Part shown: positions 8,491 through 18,022 of the stretch, in pieces
How positions within the stretch are numbered: the first letter of the stretch is position 1
Layout: every line of letters begins with the position of its first letter
DNA from: Thalassotalea sp. HSM 43
Lineage (GTDB): Bacteria; Pseudomonadota; Gammaproteobacteria; Enterobacterales; Alteromonadaceae
Length of the DNA: 64,000 nt
NCBI RefSeq assembly: GCF_004752005.1
Contig: NZ_CP038493.1
Location: 2,380,302 to 2,444,301 of the forward strand
Reading direction: 5' to 3'
Made by a program: the position numbers and the translations under genes
The notes under the pieces: generated by a model
Database searches by the model: none
The model's input: only the letters and a program-made list of their open reading frames with translations
What the model was told of the DNA's origin: nothing

Positions 8491-10828
8491 AAAAATAAAA
8501 AAGAAAGAACGCCCGGGATTTACCAAAGGAAAGGTGAAAACCGGTGACAGTGGTGATAAATACATCAGTCAGTATTTATTATCTACCGCATTCAAATTAT
8601 CCCTTATTTTTATTGCTGCATTCTCGCTATACAGTATTTATCTTGATGGCAAGGTAAGGCAGACTTTTGAAGGTCAGCGTTGGCAATTGCCGGCGCAAGT
8701 ATATGGTCGAGTCTTGCACTTAAACAAAGATAGCCTGCTCAATCTAAGTCAGTTAAAAACAGAATTGGATTACATCGGTTATAAGTCGGTCGCTATGGTT
8801 CGTGAACCAGGCCAATATAATCTCAGCAAAAACAGCATCACCATATATCGTCGCCCGTTTGATTTTGGTTACGGTATTGAAAACCCCAGTCGCATTCGCA
8901 TCCAAACCCGCGAAGGTTCAGTATTTCGCTTGTTTATCGATAATGAACAAGTGCATCAAGTCAAGCTAGAACCCGTGTTGATTGATCGCATTACCTCTTC
9001 AGATGGTGAAGATCGTGTGGTGCTTAGCATGGAGCAAATCCCTGAAGCGTTAATTGATGTCTTGCTTTTGGTCGAAGATAGAGACTTTTATCAGCATCAC
9101 GGTATCTCGCCAACCGGCATTATGCGTGCGTTTTGGAAAAACCTATTGGCTGGCGAGACGGTTCAAGGGGGCAGTACGCTCACTCAGCAACTCGCGAAAA
9201 ACATGTACTTAAGCCGAGATAAAACGCTATGGCGTAAAGTTAACGAAGCGATAATGTCGGTTATCCTTGAGTTAAGATACTCCAAAGATCAGTTGCTCGA
9301 AGCATACATTAATGAAGTGTATCTCGGTCAGCATTTTGCCAACGGCGTGCATGGTTTTGGCTTAGCCTCAGAGTTTTACTTTGGTAAAGATATTCAAAAC
9401 CTTGACCAAGCCCAATTGGCATTGCTGGTCGGTTTGGTAAAAGGCCCGTCTTATTTTGACCCATGGCGTCGCCCCGAACGTGCACTTGAACGACGTGATT
9501 TGGTGTTGGACTTGATGTTCAAGCATCACTTTTTTGATAGTCAGACCTACGAGCAATTGTTGATGGCGCCACTGGAGATTCGAGCTGAACGACGCATGGC
9601 CAAACAATCCTTCCCTGGCTATATGCAATTGGTACGTCGCGAAATCAAAGACATGGGCGCCGCCAGTGCCATGCAATCCGGCATACGGGTATTTACCGGC
9701 TTTGATTTGGTTAAGCAACTAAATGCTGAGCAGGCGTTAATTGCTCATCTCAACACGCTCACTAGCCAGCAAAAAGATAAAAACTTAGAAGCGGCTATGG
9801 TCATCAGTGATGTTCGAACCGGTGCCGTCGAAGCGGTTGTTGCCGGTAAAGATGTCAAATTTTCGGGCTTTAATCGCGCCTTAGATGCAAAACGTCCTAT
9901 TGGTTCTTTGATTAAGCCGGCGGTTTATTTAACCGCCTTACAACGGTTTGAGCAGTACAATTTTGCCACACCACTTGATGATCAACCGATCACCATGAAA
10001 GGCGGTCGTGGTAAATCATGGCAGCCGAAGAATTATGACGGTAAATTTCGCGGTAAAGTCGCGTTAATTGACGCCTTGGTCAGCTCTCTTAATGTACCTA
10101 CGGTCAATCTAGGTCAGCAATTAGGGGTAGATAATGTCTCGCACACGCTATGGGCATTAGGCTATCAAGGCGATATAGAGCAAGTGCCAAGTTTATTCTT
10201 AGGGGCGATAGATATGTCGCCGTTAGAAGTAAACCAGTGGTATAACACCATTGCCAATGGTGGTCTTTATAATCAGTCTTCAGCCATAAACCAAGTGCTC
10301 TCTGGTGACGGAGAAGAGCTGTGGAGTCGGTTTGATACTATCGATGTAAGAATACCGCAGCAAGCTGCGTATTTACTTGATTTTGCACTCAATAGGGTTA
10401 CCCAAGAAGGTACCGCTAGATCGCTATCTTGGCGTTTACCACATCAGCAACTGGCGGGTAAAACCGGTACCAGTAATGATGGTCGTGATGCCTGGTTTGT
10501 CGGCTATGATCAACAGTCGGTGGTGACCACTTGGGTTGGCCGTGATGACAATGCACAAACAAAATTAACCGGCAGTTCCGGTGCACTACCTTTGTTTGCG
10601 AGTTACATGAAGCGTCAGGGTATTTCCGATCGTTATGACTTTATGCCAGATGGTGTGGAGATGGCCACATTTGAATTGGCAACTGGTAATGCTGTGCTGG
10701 GAGATTGTGCCAATGTCGCCGATTATCCTGCCATCAGTGATGGTGTGCAATACACCTCAAAATGTCTGGAAAAACGCAAGCAACCGCCAAGCTGGTTAGA
10801 GCGTCTATTTGGTCGTGACTCGGATTAA
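8480..10828 (+). CDS. mrcB: Bifunctional penicillin-binding protein 1b
   Basis: This 782-residue class A PBP builds peptidoglycan in the periplasm. A basic cytoplasmic N-terminus is followed by one membrane anchor (about 31-53) and a UB2H-like region. The GT51 glycosyltransferase domain has its catalytic glutamate in VEDRDFYQHHG (E199) and the QGGSTLTQQ motif at 229-237. The transpeptidase domain has SxxK as S476-L-I-K479, an SLN motif shortly after, and KTG at 661-663. All active residues are intact. It overlaps hrpB, so the two are likely co-transcribed, and a strong hairpin follows. Confidence 0.96.
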   Translation: MASRKIKKKERPGFTKGKVKTGDSGDKYISQYLLSTAFKLSLIFIAAFSLYSIYLDGKVRQTFEGQRWQLPAQVYGRVLHLNKDSLLNLSQLKTELDYIGYKSVAMVREPGQYNLSKNSITIYRRPFDFGYGIENPSRIRIQTREGSVFRLFIDNEQVHQVKLEPVLIDRITSSDGEDRVVLSMEQIPEALIDVLLLVEDRDFYQHHGISPTGIMRAFWKNLLAGETVQGGSTLTQQLAKNMYLSRDKTLWRKVNEAIMSVILELRYSKDQLLEAYINEVYLGQHFANGVHGFGLASEFYFGKDIQNLDQAQLALLVGLVKGPSYFDPWRRPERALERRDLVLDLMFKHHFFDSQTYEQLLMAPLEIRAERRMAKQSFPGYMQLVRREIKDMGAASAMQSGIRVFTGFDLVKQLNAEQALIAHLNTLTSQQKDKNLEAAMVISDVRTGAVEAVVAGKDVKFSGFNRALDAKRPIGSLIKPAVYLTALQRFEQYNFATPLDDQPITMKGGRGKSWQPKNYDGKFRGKVALIDALVSSLNVPTVNLGQQLGVDNVSHTLWALGYQGDIEQVPSLFLGAIDMSPLEVNQWYNTIANGGLYNQSSAINQVLSGDGEELWSRFDTIDVRIPQQAAYLLDFALNRVTQEGTARSLSWRLPHQQLAGKTGTSNDGRDAWFVGYDQQSVVTTWVGRDDNAQTKLTGSSGALPLFASYMKRQGISDRYDFMPDGVEMATFELATGNAVLGDCANVADYPAISDGVQYTSKCLEKRKQPPSWLERLFGRDSD

Positions 10829-10852
10829 AATGAGTCATTATTGTGATATAAA

Positions 10853-10880
10853 AACGCCCGCATAAAGCGGGCGTTTTTTA
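10853..10880 (+). terminator. Bidirectional terminator between mrcB and hemL
   Basis: A perfect eight-base stem ACGCCCGC/GCGGGCGT with an ATAAA loop has a T run on the plus side and an A run on the other, so it can serve both mrcB and the convergent hemL. Confidence 0.88.
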
Positions 10881-10898
10881 TTGCTTGTTGTGCCGTTG

Positions 10899-12179
10899 TT
10901 ATAGTTTGGCGAAACAGCGCTCTGCAGCAGCTATGGTATCGGCAATATCTTGTACAGTATGAGCGGCAGATAAAAAGCCAGCTTCAAATGCAGAAGGTGC
11001 TAAATACACGCCTTCGTCTAGCATCAAGTGGAAAAACTTATTGAACTTGTCATTATCGCATTTCATTACTTGAGCAAAGGTATCGACCTGTGGCTGGTCA
11101 GTGAAGAAAATACCAAACATAGCACCGACATAATTAATGCTAAGTGCGACGCCATGCTTATCGGCTGCGGCTTTAAAACCTTCTGCCAGTTGTTTGGTCA
11201 TTGCCGTTAAATCAGCATGATAATCTTTACTGCTTAATTCAGATAATGCCGCAAGACCAGCTGCCATGGCGATTGGGTTACCTGACAAGGTACCTGCTTG
11301 ATAAACCGGGCCGACTGGCGCGATATAGTCCATGATTTCAGCTTTACCGCCAAAAGCACCTACTGGCATACCACCACCAATGACTTTACCTAATGTGGTC
11401 AAATCAGGTTCGATATCGTAATGCGCTTGTGCACCACCTAAGGCCACTCGAAAACCGGTCATCACTTCATCAAAAATCAATACCGATTTATGTTGATCAC
11501 AAATACGGCGCAGGCCTTCAAGAAACCCTGCAACCGGTGGAATACAATTCATGTTACCGGCCACTGGCTCGACAATGATACAGGCGATATCGTCACCATA
11601 ACTGGCGAACGCTTGCTCCACTGACTCGAGGTCATTGAAGTTTACCGTTAGCGTGTGTTGCGCCAAATCTGCAGGAATTCCTGGCGAATTTGGTACACCT
11701 AAGGTAAGTGCGCCTGAGCCAGCTTTAACCAACAATGAGTCGGCGTGGCCATGGTAGCAACCTTCAAACTTAAGAATCTTGTCACGTCCGGTAAAGCCGC
11801 GTGCTAAACGAATCGCACTCATGGTCGCTTCGGTACCTGAACTGACCATGCGCAGCTTTTGCATACTTGGCACAAGTTCACGTACTTTTTCAGCCATGTC
11901 AATTTCAAGCTCGGTTGGTGCACCAAAGCTCAGGCCATTTTGCGCCGTTTCAACGACCGCTTGTAAAATTTTCGGGTGATTATGGCCAAGGATCATCGGA
12001 CCCCAAGAACCAACGTAATCAATGTATTTGTTGCCATCAGCGTCGAAGGTGTAGGCACCATCGGCTTTTTCAATAAAACGAGGGCTACCACCAACACCTT
12101 TAAAGGCTCGAACAGGTGAATTAACACCACCTGGGATGGTTTGTTGGGCTTTATTAAATAATTGTTCTGAGTGAGACAT
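10899..12179 (-). CDS. hemL: Glutamate-1-semialdehyde 2,1-aminomutase
   Basis: This PLP enzyme makes 5-aminolevulinate for tetrapyrrole synthesis by the C5 pathway. It has 426 residues, the normal length. The PLP-binding lysine is K265 in [17 protein letters not shown], and the N-terminus ([12 protein letters not shown]) and GCYHGHAD segment are diagnostic. It lies 13 bases downstream of pyrB on the same strand, suggesting one transcript, and ends at the shared terminator with mrcB. Confidence 0.97.
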   Translation of the reverse strand: MSHSEQLFNKAQQTIPGGVNSPVRAFKGVGGSPRFIEKADGAYTFDADGNKYIDYVGSWGPMILGHNHPKILQAVVETAQNGLSFGAPTELEIDMAEKVRELVPSMQKLRMVSSGTEATMSAIRLARGFTGRDKILKFEGCYHGHADSLLVKAGSGALTLGVPNSPGIPADLAQHTLTVNFNDLESVEQAFASYGDDIACIIVEPVAGNMNCIPPVAGFLEGLRRICDQHKSVLIFDEVMTGFRVALGGAQAHYDIEPDLTTLGKVIGGGMPVGAFGGKAEIMDYIAPVGPVYQAGTLSGNPIAMAAGLAALSELSSKDYHADLTAMTKQLAEGFKAAADKHGVALSINYVGAMFGIFFTDQPQVDTFAQVMKCDNDKFNKFFHLMLDEGVYLAPSAFEAGFLSAAHTVQDIADTIAAAERCFAKL

Positions 12180-12192
12180 ATGGGGTCCTGTA

Positions 12193-13206
12193 TTAATTAC
12201 CTTTACTGCTAAACCAAGTCACTTCGCGTTCATATTGGCTTAGCTTATCTTCAACGCCTAACGCAAGTGCAAACAGGGCCATGCGTACAAGTACGCCATT
12301 TTGTGCCTGGCGGAAGATGGCTAAATTGTTATTGTCATTCAAGTCGACATCGAGTTCGTTCGCCTCTGGGCGCGAGTCTCGTGGCAATGGGTGCATAATG
12401 ACGGTGTTGTCTTTACAGTGCTGCTCGTAAACAGACTTATTGAGACTAAAGTGACCGCGATACATGTCGGCTTCGCCTTTGCTGGCAAAACGCTCTTCTT
12501 GAATTCGAGTTTGATACAATACATCGCTTTGTAAATTACCGACTATAGAGTCAGTAATGGTCACCTTGTGCCCAGCATTATCAAGTGCACTAACCACGTG
12601 GTCCGGCATTTGCAGCTCTTTTGGTGATACCAATGTTAGGTGGATGTTGTTATACAAACTCAATAGTTTTGACAGTGAATGCACGGTGCGACCATGTTTA
12701 AGGTCGCCCATTAAGACGATATTCAAGTCGTCAATGTTCTTATTAAAGCGGTTCATTTCCGCTTCAATGGTGAACAAATCAAGTAATGCTTGGGTAGGGT
12801 GTTCATTCGCGCCGTCGCCGCCATTAATGACGGGTACCGTGCTGCCTTCGGCAAATTCAGCCACCGAGTGCATCGCTGGGTGGCGCATAGCGACGATGTC
12901 AGCGTAACCACTGATTACTCGCGCGGTATCAAATAACGACTCACCTTTGGTCAGCGATGAACTTTCTTGACCGACGGTTTCATGAACAAAGCCACCAAGC
13001 AATTGAAAAGCGGTACCAAAGGAAACGCGGGTTCGAGTGCTTGGTTCAAAAAATAGATTGTTTAAAATCGCTCCTTCCAATACGTTACAGCGCTTTTGAC
13101 GGCTGGCGTATGGAATCATGCGTTTAGCGACTTCAAGAATTCTGGCGACAGATTCGCGGTCAAATTGGGATACCGATAATATGTGGCTGCCCTGAAACTT
13201 CATCAT
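12193..13206 (-). CDS. pyrB: Aspartate carbamoyltransferase catalytic subunit
   Basis: This enzyme catalyses the first committed step of pyrimidine synthesis, joining carbamoyl phosphate and aspartate. The 337-residue protein has the carbamoyl-phosphate loop FFEPSTRTR (52-60), the LTKGES loop, [15 protein letters not shown] and HPLPRDSR. No pyrI regulatory gene follows; hemL is next, 13 bases away. The 337-residue type is longer than E. coli PyrB (311). Two adjacent ATGs (13206 and 13203) follow an AGGTAG-like site, so the start is uncertain by one residue. Confidence 0.96.
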   Translation of the reverse strand: MMKFQGSHILSVSQFDRESVARILEVAKRMIPYASRQKRCNVLEGAILNNLFFEPSTRTRVSFGTAFQLLGGFVHETVGQESSSLTKGESLFDTARVISGYADIVAMRHPAMHSVAEFAEGSTVPVINGGDGANEHPTQALLDLFTIEAEMNRFNKNIDDLNIVLMGDLKHGRTVHSLSKLLSLYNNIHLTLVSPKELQMPDHVVSALDNAGHKVTITDSIVGNLQSDVLYQTRIQEERFASKGEADMYRGHFSLNKSVYEQHCKDNTVIMHPLPRDSRPEANELDVDLNDNNNLAIFRQAQNGVLVRMALFALALGVEDKLSQYEREVTWFSSKGN

Positions 13207-13346
13207 TGATTAACTACCTGATTAATAATGTTTTTTATTGCTGTATTAGAGCCATATGTAAGTTGCTTGCTGAAACTTGCATAAATGTGGCTAAATTTTG
13301 CGCGCAACAATAGCATAAAACCACGGTTTTGTTAATAAAGGATGCG

Positions 13347-13781
13347 CTAGTATAACACCGGTTTAACTACGGCAAGGATAATAGCGGCAAACAATACAAA
13401 CACTGGGATTTCATTAAAAATGCGATAAAAACGACCGCTGCGAGTATTGCGATCATGCTTAAAATCAGCAAGTAATTTAAAACAATATATGTGGTAGCCA
13501 GTGAGCAAAATGACCAGTAACAATTTAATATGCAGCCAACTGCTTACTAAGATCCAAGTGGTGCCGTAATAATGCATCATCCATAAACCAAAAACCCAAG
13601 TGAGAATGGCGAATGGTGTGACAAAAAACAATAATCGACGTTCCATGGTTTTCAATTGTTCATGAACCAATTTTTGATTCGATTCCGCGTGATAAACAAA
13701 CAGTCGCGGTAAATAAAAAATGCCAGCAAACCAGGCCACCATAAAGGCTATATGCAACGCCTTTACCCACAAAATTGACAT
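13347..13781 (-). CDS. hemJ: Protoporphyrinogen IX oxidase HemJ
   Basis: This 144-residue integral membrane protein of the UPF0093/HemJ family oxidises protoporphyrinogen IX in many bacteria that lack HemG or HemY. Four hydrophobic spans are visible. The conserved KALHI (about 8-12), WFAGIFYLPRLFVYHAE and FYRIFNEIPV segments are all present, including the N-terminal histidine. Its ATG directly follows the clcA stop codon with no gap, so it is translated from the clcA transcript. The nearby hemL is another haem-pathway gene, although pyrB separates them. Confidence 0.9.
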   Translation of the reverse strand: MSILWVKALHIAFMVAWFAGIFYLPRLFVYHAESNQKLVHEQLKTMERRLLFFVTPFAILTWVFGLWMMHYYGTTWILVSSWLHIKLLLVILLTGYHIYCFKLLADFKHDRNTRSGRFYRIFNEIPVFVLFAAIILAVVKPVLY

Positions 13782-15464
13782 CTAAATCGCTCCCTTAGTT
13801 AATATCGCACGAATTTTTTCAAATGCTAACACACCGACAATATTATCTTTTGATTTATGATAAATGTATACCGCGCCTTCACGTTTTTCGTATAAGGCAT
13901 AATAAGCTTCAGACAAGGTTGCTTGTGAATCGATGGCAGGCATTGGTGTGGTTTTAACGGCGCTGCTTTCTTCTTCTAGTGGATGCAGGTTTAGATCGAT
14001 ATGCACCAAGCTGAAATCGGTGTCATCCTGATCATTACGTATAATCAAACGACCAGAATCCATGGCGGTTAATTCCGCCTTGACCGTGGCAGGGTCATTA
14101 GTATCTATCACTTTAAAGCCTTCATCCATATGTGAGAGTACACCGTGTTTTTGCAGTATGCCTTCAACTGGGCTGACTTGATAGGGTAATTGCTGAAACT
14201 CAAGTTGTTGCAAAAATATCGAGCGATTTTTCCAAAACTGACTCGATGTAAGGTAAGCGCTGGTGATCACTACCATCGCCGGTAATATCAATTGCAATTG
14301 GTTCGACAATTCAACAATGGTTAATAACGCTGCCAAAGGCGCACTTAATGAAGCCGCTAACATACCGGCCATGCCAAGCAATGCATAATCTCCGGCATAA
14401 TTAGCGCCGGTAAAGATAAAGCCAATGAAAAATGCCATGAGCGCACCGGCGACAGCTCCGATGGCTAATGTTGGGCCGATGATGCCGCCAGGAATACCAA
14501 AACCAAGCACGACGATGGTGGCGACAAATTTGGCGACAAATACCGCGACAATGAGCCATACATGGGTTCGATCATCGAGTAACGCACCAATTGCACTTAA
14601 ACTTGCGCCCATACTATGTGGTACCAGCAGGCCTATGATGCCCATTAGAAAAGCAGCGATTAATAGGCGCTGCGCCATATGGATGTGGCTGGTGCGTCTC
14701 AAGACAAAAATAAGCGAGCTGTTAAAAGCTTTTGCCAAGGTGCCTAAAATCATGCCGAAGATGATCAATATCGGATAATGCCAAAAATCGATGGCAATAT
14801 AAGCGAAAAATTCAAACTCATGATAGGGACCAAAAAATGCGTGGGTCATTAATGAACCGATAATGGAGGCAAGAATAACGGGGATGAATATATGTAACTT
14901 ATATTCCCTTAATATCACCTCCATAACGAAAATAACCGCGGCTAAAGGGGTGTTGAAGCTGGCGGAAATACCGGCAGCAATGCCGCAAGCGCATAAAATG
15001 CGCACAGAATTTAATGGTAACGCCAGTTTATTACCTAAAAATGAACTGGCGGCCGCACCGATATGTACCGCTGGGCCTTCTCTACCAACGGAAAAGCCAC
15101 CGGCTAGGGCAGCGATACCGCCAAAAAATTGGGTTAAGGTATTTTTAAACGGAATATAGCCATAAGCGCTTTTCAACCGGTATAAAACAAAGGGAATACC
15201 CATACGTGCATACTTAAATCGACTGATGATGGCAATCAAAAGAATAAAAGATACTGCAATTAATGGGGTTATAAATCGGTAAAATTCTGGTAAAGTGGTG
15301 TAGTCATCCACACTTTGTAAATACAATAATTGGATAGACTCAACGCAATAGCGAAACAAAATAATAAAAACAGACGCTAAGGTTGCACCCAAAACACCCA
15401 GCAAACATAATTGCCAGGATGGTTCGGGTTTTGCCAATTTCTTTCTTAATGACACCAGCGACAT
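13782..15464 (-). CDS. ClC-family chloride channel/transporter with C-terminal CBS domains
   Basis: This 560-residue protein has the ClC membrane core (about 15-415) followed by a CBS-domain region (about 420-560). The gating glutamate motif GREGP is intact at 127-131, and GFGIPGGIIGP is at 321-331. By my alignment to E. coli ClcA three functional positions differ. The anion-binding serine of GSGIP is Met (RMGIP, 87-91). The intracellular proton glutamate E203 is Val (MEV, 181-183). The anion-binding Tyr445 is Leu (L390). This may indicate a channel rather than a coupled exchanger, or other selectivity. It is the first gene of a two-gene unit with hemJ and diverges from the gene at 15529. Confidence 0.88.
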   Translation of the reverse strand: MSLVSLRKKLAKPEPSWQLCLLGVLGATLASVFIILFRYCVESIQLLYLQSVDDYTTLPEFYRFITPLIAVSFILLIAIISRFKYARMGIPFVLYRLKSAYGYIPFKNTLTQFFGGIAALAGGFSVGREGPAVHIGAAASSFLGNKLALPLNSVRILCACGIAAGISASFNTPLAAVIFVMEVILREYKLHIFIPVILASIIGSLMTHAFFGPYHEFEFFAYIAIDFWHYPILIIFGMILGTLAKAFNSSLIFVLRRTSHIHMAQRLLIAAFLMGIIGLLVPHSMGASLSAIGALLDDRTHVWLIVAVFVAKFVATIVVLGFGIPGGIIGPTLAIGAVAGALMAFFIGFIFTGANYAGDYALLGMAGMLAASLSAPLAALLTIVELSNQLQLILPAMVVITSAYLTSSQFWKNRSIFLQQLEFQQLPYQVSPVEGILQKHGVLSHMDEGFKVIDTNDPATVKAELTAMDSGRLIIRNDQDDTDFSLVHIDLNLHPLEEESSAVKTTPMPAIDSQATLSEAYYALYEKREGAVYIYHKSKDNIVGVLAFEKIRAILTKGAI

Positions 15465-15528
15465 AAATAACCTTTTAGCGTTTTTGTTTTCGGTTACAGT
15501 TACAGAATAAATATATAATACGTTAAAA

Positions 15529-16248
15529 ATGAACTGGTTAAAATCAATAACATTTTCCGACCTTCATCAAAAGTTTGGTGCATTTCGTCTACTTATCATA
15601 ATTGCCGCGAGCATTTTGCTGGTTGCCGTACTCTCTTATAAAGTTGGGCACGCTTATAAAAACCATCAGGACCGCATCATCACAGAGCAAAAACAACGTC
15701 TTGATAAACTCTACGAGATGAATGAGTTGGCTCGTACGCAAATTAATACTCTGCAAGTTGAGTTGGAAATTGAGCGCCTTGCCAATCACAAAGCTCAACA
15801 AACCTTACGCAGTGTTGAAGATGACCATTTCTCGTTAAAGAAAGAGTTGGCTTTCTATGAAAAAATCATGGCGCCAGAAAAAACCGCTAATGGTGTAATC
15901 ATAGATGAAGTTGAGGTAATACCAACTGCAAGTGCCAATCATTACCGTTTTCGCGTCGTTCTAGTGCAACAACAACAAAGCAAACGCTACGCCAAAGGAC
16001 ATATTGAAGTAAGCTTTGATGGCAGTCTGCAAAGCCGACCGGCAAGCATCAACATAAGTAATGTCTCAGCTTTGGATAAAAAAGCGCTGTCATTCAGCTT
16101 CCAATACTTTCAGGTGATTGAAGGCGAATTTACTCTGCCAGAAAACTTCATTCCGGAGAAAATTGATGTCTCCGCGGTACTGCCTTCTGGCAAGTGGCAA
16201 AAGTACCATCGACTCGATGAAAGCTACGCTTGGCCAAGTAATACTTGA
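15529..16248 (+). CDS. Single-span membrane protein with coiled coil, DUF6776-like
   Basis: I do not recognise a characterised function. The 239-residue protein has one membrane span (about 19-38), then a heptad-rich coiled coil of about 65 residues (about 45-115, QKQRLDKLYEMNELARTQ and on). A soluble beta-rich C-terminal domain follows (about 125-235, with YRFRVVLVQQ and AKGHIEVSFDG). The layout places the C-terminal part in the periplasm. It resembles the DUF6776 family of Alteromonadales and relatives; this label is from memory of the pattern. It diverges from clcA across 64 bases and precedes erpA by 128 bases. Confidence 0.65.
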   Translation: MNWLKSITFSDLHQKFGAFRLLIIIAASILLVAVLSYKVGHAYKNHQDRIITEQKQRLDKLYEMNELARTQINTLQVELEIERLANHKAQQTLRSVEDDHFSLKKELAFYEKIMAPEKTANGVIIDEVEVIPTASANHYRFRVVLVQQQQSKRYAKGHIEVSFDGSLQSRPASINISNVSALDKKALSFSFQYFQVIEGEFTLPENFIPEKIDVSAVLPSGKWQKYHRLDESYAWPSNT

Positions 16249-16376
16249 TCTAAACGCTCAGGTTTAAGATAATTCGCCTTAGAAACAAACAAGGTGGCTG
16301 GATTTTGCTGTCTACAGTTGCATCAAAGGCCTTGTTTGAATGTGTTGAATTCATTTTTGAGTGTTAAGAAGTCGTT

Positions 16377-16718
16377 ATGTCAGATAACCAGATTCCAATC
16401 CAGTTCAGCGATGCCGCTGCCAACAAAGTTAAGTTTTTGATCAGTGAAGAAGAAAACGCTGAACTTAAACTGCGCGTGTATGTTACCGGGGGTGGTTGTT
16501 CTGGTTTTCAGTACGGCTTTACTTTCGACGAGAAAGTTAATGATGGCGATATGACCATTGAGAAAAATGGTGTCACCATGGTCGTTGATCCAATGAGCTT
16601 ACAATACTTAGTCGGTGGTATTGTCGATTATGTTGAAGGCTTAGAAGGCGCGCGCTTTTTGGTGAATAATCCAAATGCTGAAACCACATGTGGTTGTGGT
16701 GCGTCGTTCTCTATTTAG
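16377..16718 (+). CDS. erpA: Iron-sulfur cluster insertion protein ErpA
   Basis: This 113-residue A-type Fe-S carrier delivers clusters to target enzymes such as those of isoprenoid synthesis and respiration. The three ligand cysteines are C41 ([11 protein letters not shown]), C105 and C107 (TTCGCGASF). The N-terminus [15 protein letters not shown] and the length match ErpA better than IscA. A nine-base inverted repeat lies about 40-90 bases upstream of the start. A terminator follows. Confidence 0.95.
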   Translation: MSDNQIPIQFSDAAANKVKFLISEEENAELKLRVYVTGGGCSGFQYGFTFDEKVNDGDMTIEKNGVTMVVDPMSLQYLVGGIVDYVEGLEGARFLVNNPNAETTCGCGASFSI

Positions 16719-16762
16719 ACCGTGAATGGCAATAGCCAATAAATTTAAAGTCTATCTCGTTG

Positions 16763-16790
16763 AAAAGCAGCAATTAATTGCTGCTTTTTT
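16763..16790 (+). terminator. Rho-independent terminator after erpA
   Basis: A palindrome AAGCAGCAATT/AATTGCTGCTT followed by a T run lies about 45 bases after the erpA stop. A partial second copy of the arm (TTTAATTGCTGCTTAA) follows downstream. Confidence 0.75.
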
Positions 16791-16921
16791 GCATTTAATT
16801 GCTGCTTAATCGAGCAATTTCGTTTTATACTAGAACTAGCGACAATAATAATGACACGCTGCTCTTCTAGAACAACCAAATTTAACGGCAGCTAACAATA
16901 ATAAAGACTTTGGGATTTCTC

Positions 16922-18022
16922 ATGGCGGCACATGGCCAAAATAATCGTTCTAACTCTTCCTCTTCATTGCTGGAGCGTCCCTATCTTCTTGCCATTCTTA
17001 TTTGTCTATTGTTAATCGTCTGGTTAGTCAGTGGCATTTTTAATGTTAAACAAAACCCCGATACCAGCATCAGTAAAAACATACCGCCAGCCAAAGTTAA
17101 AGTCGAAACGTTTTACGCCGAACAAGTCGAGAACAGTGTTACCTTGTATGGTCGCACCGAACCCGATCGTCATGTGACGTTGCAAGCGCAAGTAAAAGGT
17201 GAAATCACCGAGGTGCTGGCGAGCCGTGGTAGTTTTGTGAACAAAGGCGACGTCATTGCCAAAATAGCCCTCAATGATTTACCGGCACAATTAGAACATT
17301 TCCGCACTTTATTAAAGCAACGACGCGTTGATTATTATGGTGCCAAAGAGCTGTTTAAAGGTGGTTACCAAAACGAATCCGCGCTGGCGCAACGCTTAGC
17401 TGATGTTACTGAAGCCAAAGCCGATTTAGCCCGTATCGAACTGGATATGGCCAATACCACCATCGTCGCCCCGTTTGATGGCATCTTAAATGAACGTTAT
17501 GTCGAAGTCGGTGATTATGTTGCCATTGGTGAGGACATTGCCATGGTCGCGGATCTTGACCCATTGGTAATTCGTGCTCATATCACGGAAAACCAAATAC
17601 CGCATATTCGCGAAGGGCAAACCGCTGATATCACTCTGCTCAATAAACAGCGTCTAACAGGCAAGGTGCGTTACATTGCCAGTGTCGCCAATGAAAGCAC
17701 CAATACCTTTAAAGCAGAAATAGCCATCGACAACCCTGATTTGAAATACCTTGCAGGCATCAGTTCTGAAGTCGACATGCCAATGGCTATGGTGCCAGCA
17801 ATCAAACTGACACCAGCGTTATTAGCGCTTGATGAAGTCGGCAATATTGGGGTTAAATCGGTGGTCGATGATCATGTTGTATTTACCCAAATCCAAATTG
17901 TTAAAAGCGAAGAAGACGGTATCTGGTTAACGGGCTTAGGAGAGCAGCAACGTATTATTACTCTGGGACAAGGATTTGTGCGCCCAGGCGATAAAGTTGA
18001 GGCGGTCGAGGCAAACGACTAG
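16922..18022 (+). CDS. RND efflux periplasmic adaptor subunit (HlyD/MFP family)
   Basis: This 366-residue membrane-fusion protein has one N-terminal span (about 24-46). The lipoyl-like half motif VTLQAQVKGEITEVLASRG follows, then a short helical hairpin, the returning half (IVAPFDGILNERYVEVGDYV), and beta-barrel and membrane-proximal domains. It links an inner-membrane RND pump to an outer-membrane channel. The ATG at 16922 is preferred to an in-frame TTG at 16910. It is directly followed by the pump gene without a gap, so the two form one operon. No outer-membrane factor gene is adjacent. Confidence 0.9.
   Translation: MAAHGQNNRSNSSSSLLERPYLLAILICLLLIVWLVSGIFNVKQNPDTSISKNIPPAKVKVETFYAEQVENSVTLYGRTEPDRHVTLQAQVKGEITEVLASRGSFVNKGDVIAKIALNDLPAQLEHFRTLLKQRRVDYYGAKELFKGGYQNESALAQRLADVTEAKADLARIELDMANTTIVAPFDGILNERYVEVGDYVAIGEDIAMVADLDPLVIRAHITENQIPHIREGQTADITLLNKQRLTGKVRYIASVANESTNTFKAEIAIDNPDLKYLAGISSEVDMPMAMVPAIKLTPALLALDEVGNIGVKSVVDDHVVFTQIQIVKSEEDGIWLTGLGEQQRIITLGQGFVRPGDKVEAVEAND

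Noticed and set aside
12193-13206. pyrB without pyrI as an unusual loss
   Set aside because: Many bacteria have PyrB without an adjacent PyrI, so absence here alone is not informative.
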